From Nigrospora sphaerica (lineage: Eukaryota; Ascomycota; Sordariomycetes; Amphisphaeriales; Apiosporaceae), in the NCBI GenBank assembly GCA_018287875.1, contig JAGVVL010000001.1:6882001-6946000 (forward strand): a stretch of 64,000 nt of DNA. Direction: 5' to 3'. The translations under genes were made by a program, and so were the position numbers. Every line of letters starts with the position of its first letter. The stretch's first letter is position 1. The notes under the pieces are model-generated. The model did no database searches. It saw only the letters and a program-made list of their open reading frames with translations, and was not told where the DNA came from. Shown here piece after piece: positions 57,963 to 64,000 of the stretch.

Positions 57963-59117
57963 TCATTGCCGGAATAGCTTGGTGAAACCACCTGCCGGTG
58001 GCTGTAGCCAGTTTTTCTCATCGTACTCTGCTCCCTGACCCTCAATCACGTGGAAGGTGTAGATGATCCGGCCCTTTTGGCTCAGGTTCTTCTCACTCTT
58101 GTGCAGCAGGTTCCCGTGTATCAAGACGAGTGAGCCGGCCTTCACCTCGCCCATCTTGTACTCGTCGTCTTCTTTGGCGCCATTCTGCATTTGCGGGCCA
58201 AAGCCGTCACTGGCGGGGAATTGCGGCCCTTGGTTGTCTATAAACGTGGTTCCCTTCCCGTTACCGGCACGCACGAACCGCTGTTTCACCGGCGCCCACC
58301 GGTGGCTACCGGGCAAAAAGCTCAAGCAACCGTTTTCCACCGTCGCGTCCTCGAGGGCGTACCAGAAGCCCACGGCGCTTGGAGGGTTTGTGTACAGGAA
58401 GGTGCTGTCCTGGTGCGGCGGAACGGCGCCTCCGATCTCGGGTTGTTTCTATAAACACTCTGAATCAGCAGGTAATTTCCCAGGAACGAGTTGCCAGAGA
58501 GGGAAGTGGCAGCCGGCTTCGACCGGAAAGGCATATTCGGAAAAGGAGCAATGCCCGGGGTACATCAGCAATCAAGAAGTACGAGGGCGCCTTACGCAAA
58601 TGACCATGCTTTGCAACACCCGAGGATCGCGGAAGCCAAGAGCGCGCGCGACGGCAGCGGGATGCGACTCCTTTTGCCCGGCTTCAACCGAGCCGGTGGA
58701 GGAGCCGGCGCCGAGCAGGTCTGGGTTCAGAGCTGGGTCGAGAAGCGCGGCGAAGGGCGGCGACAGCGCATGCAGGTAATGGCCAATCTTGTTGATAGCG
58801 CGGGCCTTGGGCTTGTTGAGCTCGCCCGACTCGGTGAAGGCGTCCTCCTCGAAGAAGAAACGGACCTTGTCGCCCGACCCGAGGAAGTAGTCGTCGCCGA
58901 CATGGTCCGACTTGTCGCCCGTGCTGAACTTTGTCATGGGGTGATCGGCCAGCGAGAACTCGTCCAGCATAGTATGCGTCTCGTCGAGAAGCGCCTGCAC
59001 CGCGGTAGGCGGCAGGGCGTTGGGAATGATGAGGTAGCCGTCGCGCTGGAAGGTCTCTAGCTGCGAAGGCGTGAGACCTGCGTAGGAGCCGTGCGGTTGC
59101 TCGGCGGCGGCAGTCAT
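57963..59117 (-). CDS. Phytanoyl-CoA dioxygenase family protein (PhyH)
   Basis: An Fe(II)/2-oxoglutarate-dependent oxygenase. The transcript is complement of 58596-59117 then 57963-58448, giving 335 residues; the intron (GTAAGG...TTATAG) joins VIC to KQPEIGGAVPPHQD in phase. The iron ligands are visible as H186, D188 and H290, and R301, eleven residues after the distal His, would bind 2-oxoglutarate, as in human PAHX spacing. The N-terminus QLETFQRDGYLIIPNAL is the family opening. GFWYALEDATVENGCLSFLPGSHRW and the IHGNLLHKSEKN segment match the PHYHD1-like branch. It has no obvious PTS1 or signal peptide, so peroxisomal phytanate degradation is not implied; many fungal members act on secondary metabolites. 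It is divergent from Ect1 across about 500 bases. Confidence 0.93.
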
Positions 59118-59614
59118 TCTGGCGAATCGGGTGGGCTAACGACGCCGTGATTCTCCCGGTACTAGGACTCTTGTCAGCAAGCGACGGCCGCGTGCAATGC
59201 CTGCAGGAGCGGCTCACGTACCTCTCTGGCGGCTCGAGGTGCACGTAAGCACGAAGCGAGAAGCAGAGGGCGGCGGCTGAGGTAATAGAGAGAACATCGG
59301 CAAACGGCGGGGCAGCGGACATCTCCTCCAGTTCTACCTACTACCCGACTTTACCTCATCGAAGCTCCCGAGGTACGCCCCACTGAGGGGTACGTCTGCC
59401 AAACGGCCAGAGCCGGGCTAACCAACTACATCTTGACATAGGGGGGGGCGAAAGAAGAAAAGACGACCGGACATACTTCCGAGCCTCCAGGCTGCGAAAC
59501 TCGCCTCCTTCGTCCCATCTTGTATACCATTTCCCTTACCCACATCCGCGCAATTGGGCCGTTTTGCCCATCTACAGACGGAGTCTCTTCGGCGATCCGC
59601 GCGACCTCGCTGCC
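59118..59614. promoter_or_regulatory. Divergent PhyH/Ect1 promoter region
   Basis: About 497 bases between divergent start codons. A plus-strand frame could extend Ect1 upstream to an ATG at 59564; I prefer the ATG at 59615, next to the conserved sequence. Confidence 0.5.
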
Positions 59615-61088
59615 ATGGAGTCGGGCTCCCAAGGCATAACGGGACCGCCAGCTCCCGAGATCCTCGACGAGAGGATATGGGTCGACGGCTGCTGGGACTT
59701 TTTCCACCATGGGCATGCAGGCGCCATGCTCCAGGCCCGCCAGCTGGGCAGCGAACTGTACGTCGGCGTGCACTCGGATGAGGACATTCTCGAAAACAAG
59801 GGGCCGACGGTCATGACCCTGCAGGAACGGTAAGGGATATCCCTCCCCGTACGAGGTGCCGACACGCGTTGGGGGGCATTTCGCTGACGTTGGTTTGGGT
59901 TCCAAGGCTAGCTGCAGTAGACGCTTGTCGGTGGGTCACCAAATCGGTCGCCTACGCGCCCTACGTCACACAGCTGGACTTCATTAGCCACTACGGTTGC
60001 AAGTACGTGGTGCACGGCGACGACATCACGTCGGATAGCAGCGGCGAGGACTGCTACCGCTTTGTCAAAGCGGCTGGGCGCTTCAAGGTGGTGAAGCGAA
60101 CGCCCAGCATCTCCACGACCGATTTGGTAGGCCGCATGCTGTTGTGCACGAGGACGCACTTCATCAAGTCCCTGGAGAAGATGCTTTCCGGCGACGAGGG
60201 CCATGGCACCGAGTCCGAGAAGAAGGCCGCCGGCGAAGCCATGCTCGAGCGGGTCCGGCAGTATGCCACGGACGAGACGGGCAAGAAGCCTGGCGCCGAC
60301 GTGTGGTTCTGGTCCGCCTCGGACGCTGCGAAGACCGAGGACACGGAAGAGGAGAAGGGCGCGTTCCGCCCGCTGCTCAAGGGCGTTGGCCCCAAGCCCG
60401 GCCAGAGGGTCGTCTACGTCGATGGCGGCTTCGACCTGTTTTCCAGCGGGCACATTGAGTTTCTGCGCCTTGTCGTCGAGGCCGAAGAGGCACTGGCCCG
60501 AGAAGATGGGTGGTACGATCAACAAGCCGTGGACGAGCGCAAAGGCAAGGGTGGTGACTACGGCCCCGTCTTTGTGGTGGCCGGCGTGCACGACGACGAG
60601 GTCATCAACCACTGGAAAGGTGTCAACTACCCCATCATGAACATCTACGAGCGAGGGCTGTGTGTGCTTCAGTGTCGAGTAGGTTTATTTTCGCTCCTCT
60701 CTGCGAAGCGAGTTGCACGACTAACGAGCTGCAGTACGTGAACGCCGTCATCTTCGGCGCCCCCTTTGCACCGACCAAGTCCTACCTCTCGGCCTCGCCC
60801 TGGGGCACTCCCGACGCCGTATACCACGGCCCGACGTCTTTCATGCCGCTGTCGTACGATCCGTACACGGCCCCCAAGGAAATGGGTATATTCCGCGAAG
60901 TCCAGCGACACACGTTTCAGGACGTCAACGCGGGCACTATCGTCCAGCGCATCATGAAGAGCCGGGATCTCTACGAAGAGCGCCAGCGCAAAAAGGGCGT
61001 CAAGGCCGAGATTGAGTCTGCGGCCCGCGAGAGAGAGATGCTCGAAGAACAACAGCGTATTAAGGAAGAAAAGATGACGCGAGTATAG
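59615..61088 (+). CDS. ect1: Ethanolamine-phosphate cytidylyltransferase
   Basis: It makes CDP-ethanolamine from CTP and phosphoethanolamine, the rate-limiting step of the Kennedy pathway to phosphatidylethanolamine. Exons are 59615-59829, 59907-60678 and 60735-61088, giving 446 residues. It contains two cytidylyltransferase folds. The first has WVDGCWDFFHHGHAGAML with the HxGH motif, LYVGVHSDEDI, and, across intron 1, RLAAVDACRWV and VVHGDDITSDSSGEDCYR. A linker follows, with the RTPSISTTDLVGRML signature. The second fold has VYVDGGFDLFSSGHIEFL, in which the first His of HxGH is Ser, as is common in fungal Ect1 second domains, and VVAGVHDDEVINHWKG, then NIYERGLCVLQCR joined over intron 2 to YVNAVIFGAPFAPT. 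The C-terminus is a charged helix. The enzyme should be active through its first domain. Confidence 0.97.
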
Positions 61089-64000
61089 AGGCAGGGCCGT
61101 GGCCAGGAACGAGCCGGCCTGCCTTCAAGGGGAAAAAAGGGCGCGGATGATGGAATGGACGGCAATGGATGGCAGCACGGGTCACAGCCCGTTCATGGTA
61201 TGGATAGTCGTAGATGAGAAGACCCACCCGAAGGCCGCGCTTCGACAATGTGTCAACTGCATAGAGATCCATGGAAGCGCCGACCCGGCGGTACTGCCAC
61301 GCCGCCGGCAGACGCTAGGAGGCCGGGCGAACTATCTAGAGAAAAAAAAACATTCGCCAGAAATAGTCCATAGTCGTAGTGGTAATAGTCACAGTGGTAG
61401 TTAGGTAGGTAGCAGTTAATGCCCCCCCTGGGACTTCATGCTGCAGGTCCCGGTGCATAGGCCTCTTTGCCTCGTCCGTTTTCCCTGGCTCCCCTGCTCG
61501 GTGGGTAGCAGAGAAAGGCGCGGCGGAAAGTGGTAGTGGCAGGCCAAGGCGTCAAGGGCTCCAGCTCTCCGGAGGTGCCTAGCGGGTTCGCATGCTAGCG
61601 TGGAGGGAGCTCGGGGAGCTTGGATCACATCTCGTACCCTGCCAGCCTGACAAGGAAATGCAGCGAAGATCGGGGAGAAGCCGTTTGTTCCATTCCCGTC
61701 CCAGGCATTCCGGATAGGCTATCCGCTCCCATGGGCTAGGGGCTGCACGCTCTACGCTACCTTATGGAACCGTATCCATCGGAGATGGCGTTCACCGCTG
61801 GCTGGAACCGAGGTGAAAGTGAGGACGACTCCGTATTGTTACTGGGTAGGCCTGCCGGGGGGCCTACCCAGCGAGTGGCCTACTACTGGCCTTGCTATGG
61901 GATCCCATCTATCTGCTGTCCATCGGTATGGCATCCCCATCTCATCCATCCCATGTCCTTTGCAGTCGGGGCCCTATTGCCATCCGGGTAAGTTCACTAG
62001 TTGGGTGGCTACCCTGCTAACTTAGCGACCCTGCCCCATACCATGACTGTCTAGTGTGGGACCCCTTACATATGTTGCATACAATCCCGGCGGTACTGCA
62101 TAGTTGGTACTTCTGCTAGGTAGGCAGCTAGGTAGGTCGCTAGGTACTCTCCCCGGCTGCGGCCCTGGCACGGCGTGAAGACCTTATCGATTCATCCACC
62201 CTTGGGGGTCTTATTTCCCTCGCGTTGGAGAACCCGTCTACGACCACCCGGCTGTTGAGAACGTATATACGTGGTATCTTTCATGGCCACCGCCCATTCG
62301 TGCCTTCATGGCAGGAGGAGACAGACATATGGGTACTCAGTCTTAGGCTTGACGACGGATTTCTACCTAACAAGCACCTAAAGGTACCTGGGAGTCGGGA
62401 CAATTGACTCGAGAGAGGCTGCCCAGCCAGGGAGCGTCGCTATTGTACTCGCGTCACCCTAAGGGGGGGTCGGCGTTCGACATGGAAGCCCTGACCTGCC
62501 CGACGAGCACTAAAGAGACAACGCGCGCCCGTGGGCTGGCCACTGGGGGCCAGTGGCGCTCTGCATAAAAGACCGGTGGTCCGGTCAGGTCCGTGCCCGC
62601 GAGAAGACGTTCTAGAAAGACGGCAGCGGGAGGAAAGCTCTTCTCGAAGCTTGCGAACGGCAGTGGGAGAGGGGAGGGGAGAAGCAGGGCTGGAGGGAGA
62701 AGGGCCAATCAACCTCGAATGGTGATCCACCTTGATTGGTGATGGTGACGGATGTTTCTGCTGTCTGACCGAAACGCGCGCCAACGACGGAAAGGATGGC
62801 TCTGCCAACCGGTGGAGGCTCGGCATTGGTTGCTGCTCGTCGTGCTTGTGCGATGACACAAAGCATAGGGCGAACCAAAGCCGTTCCCATACGGTTGCGC
62901 GCGAGCGAACGGTGCGTGGGCATGCGGGTGCGCGCGCACGCACGCGCGTGTGTGCTTGCGGGATGGCTGGTCGGGTCTTCCCCTCTTTCTCTCCCCTCCC
63001 CCCCGGGTTGCCCAGGCCGGGCAGGTCCTACCTAGGCTTCTTCCTGCTGCGTGCATGTGTCTTCTGCAGCAAGCACCTCTCTCCCCCTCTGTCTCCCCTT
63101 TCCCCCTCGGCGAGGAGTGGATCGCGGCGCTCAACAAGTCTGACGGTGGTACGTAATGGGAATGAATGAATGTGTGTATGCCGTCGTGGGGGAAGGACTC
63201 GTCTCCTCTCTCCAGCGCCGCCGGTGGCAGGGCTGGCTTACTGGCAGCCTCTCTGACAGCCTACCTCCCTCGCCGGGCAAGGCAAACTGGCACCCACGGG
63301 GCGCTGTGGCACTCCGAGCCGGGCGAGGGAACGGAGGCCACCTAAGGTTGGGGGCGGCGAGGTGGATGAATGGCTGCATGTCAAAAGGACGGCGTGCTTG
63401 CGTGCGTACATACGTACATTATGTAGCTGGCTGTCCGAGTAACCACGTCAAAAAGGCCTTGGTCTTTCTTATCTTCATGTGTTCTCCAGGGCTGTTCCCG
63501 CCAGTACCGCCCACTTCGACTTCCGTGCCCGGTTGCCGGGCACCTTCAACCTGCATCCTCTCTCCCCCCCTCCTCCTCCTCCTCCCAAAACCTCCATTCC
63601 GGCGCGCATGGATCGCGACTGTCACCAGCAGCAATAGCCCCAGTGCCTGCCCACCTCAAATACACTGCCGACCCGTGTTCTGCCTTTTCTACCTTACCTG
63701 TCCGGGGCCCCGAGTCTGGACAGCTACCTACCCTAATAAGAGGACCCTGAATCAGCACCCTCCCCCCGACCACGTTGCCAGCTAGGCGCATATTACGGTA
63801 CAGCTAGAGAGCTACCTGACCTCTCTCTAGCTTGCGCGCCCCTCCGTTCGCCGCTTGCTCCCTGTCGGCCGGCCTGCTTGCCGTCTACTTGCCTTGGCCT
63901 GGCTTGAAGCTTCACCTAATCTTGCATCACTGCTTGCTCGCGGGCCAACCTTTCGCGCGTCTTGAATTAAACATCAGCTAGCTGTCTACCGCCTGCCCGA
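61089..64000. other. Non-coding right end of the window
   Basis: No gene seen. Around 62110-62145 there is a cluster of CTAGGTAGG-like motifs. From about 62990 on the plus strand becomes CT/CCC-rich with repeated CTTGC and CCTACC, like a long promoter or 5'UTR for a gene beyond the right edge. Frames present, including one of 209 codons at 63156-63785, look like composition artefacts. Confidence 0.45.

Noticed and set aside
63156..63785. 209-codon plus-strand frame near the right end
   Set aside because: Composition follows the CT-rich leader sequence; poly-Pro/Leu stretches come from simple sequence.
1..64000. CRISPR arrays, rRNA, operons or prophage
   Set aside because: The genome is eukaryotic with spliced genes; no regularly spaced repeats or rRNA segments are visible.

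Overview
The window is nuclear DNA of a filamentous ascomycete (Pezizomycotina, most likely a Sordariomycete, possibly Hypocreales). The evidence is GC-rich genes with short introns (mostly 50-190 nt) that start GTRNGN and carry CTRAY-like branch sites just upstream of the acceptor, plus clear orthologues of fungal housekeeping genes (Atf1-type bZIP, Dsn1/Mis13, Sdh5, Erv25, U1-C, Gyp1, Hrp1, Ect1). The species cannot be told from the sequence alone. All exon models here were joined by hand from reading frame, splice motif and protein continuity.

Layout. 1-3.45 kb is a long non-coding leader. 3.45-15.4 kb is a housekeeping block: bZIP factor Atf1 (+), kinetochore Dsn1 (+), a short-chain dehydrogenase (+), a small unknown ORF (+), succinate dehydrogenase assembly factor 2 (-), p24 cargo receptor Erv25 (-) and, divergent from it, splicing factor U1-C (+). 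16.7-20.5 kb holds one 1260-codon serine/proline-rich disordered protein (-). 20.5-25.1 kb is gene-poor, partly AT-rich, and contains degraded pieces of Tc1/mariner-type transposases in both orientations. 25.1-29.3 kb has two divergent genes for related histidine-rich proteins. 31.1-35.8 kb has a small GPI-type surface protein (+), a cysteine-rich GPI-type protein (-) and an alpha/beta hydrolase (-). 36.6-37.9 kb is an apparent gene interrupted by an in-frame stop. Then come branched-chain aminotransferase (-), Rab-GAP Gyp1 (-) and the two-RRM mRNA 3'-end factor Hrp1 (+), whose 1.24-kb intron carries a CTG repeat. From 50.5 to 61.1 kb lie an MFS exporter (-), a glutathione S-transferase (+), an ATP-grasp ligase (-), a phytanoyl-CoA-type dioxygenase (-) and ethanolamine-phosphate cytidylyltransferase (+). 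The last 2.9 kb is non-coding and CT-rich near its end, as expected upstream of a gene outside the window.

Themes. Three genes act in mRNA processing or transcription (Atf1, U1-C, Hrp1), two in the early secretory pathway (Erv25, Gyp1). The MFS/GST/ATP-grasp/dioxygenase group has the composition of a small accessory metabolic module, but has no core synthase here. The most notable points are a GC-AG intron splitting codon 4 of U1-C, the very long Hrp1 intron, the pair of histidine-rich paralogues, a 24-bp minisatellite lying across the GST stop codon, and the stop-interrupted gene at 36.6-37.9 kb.
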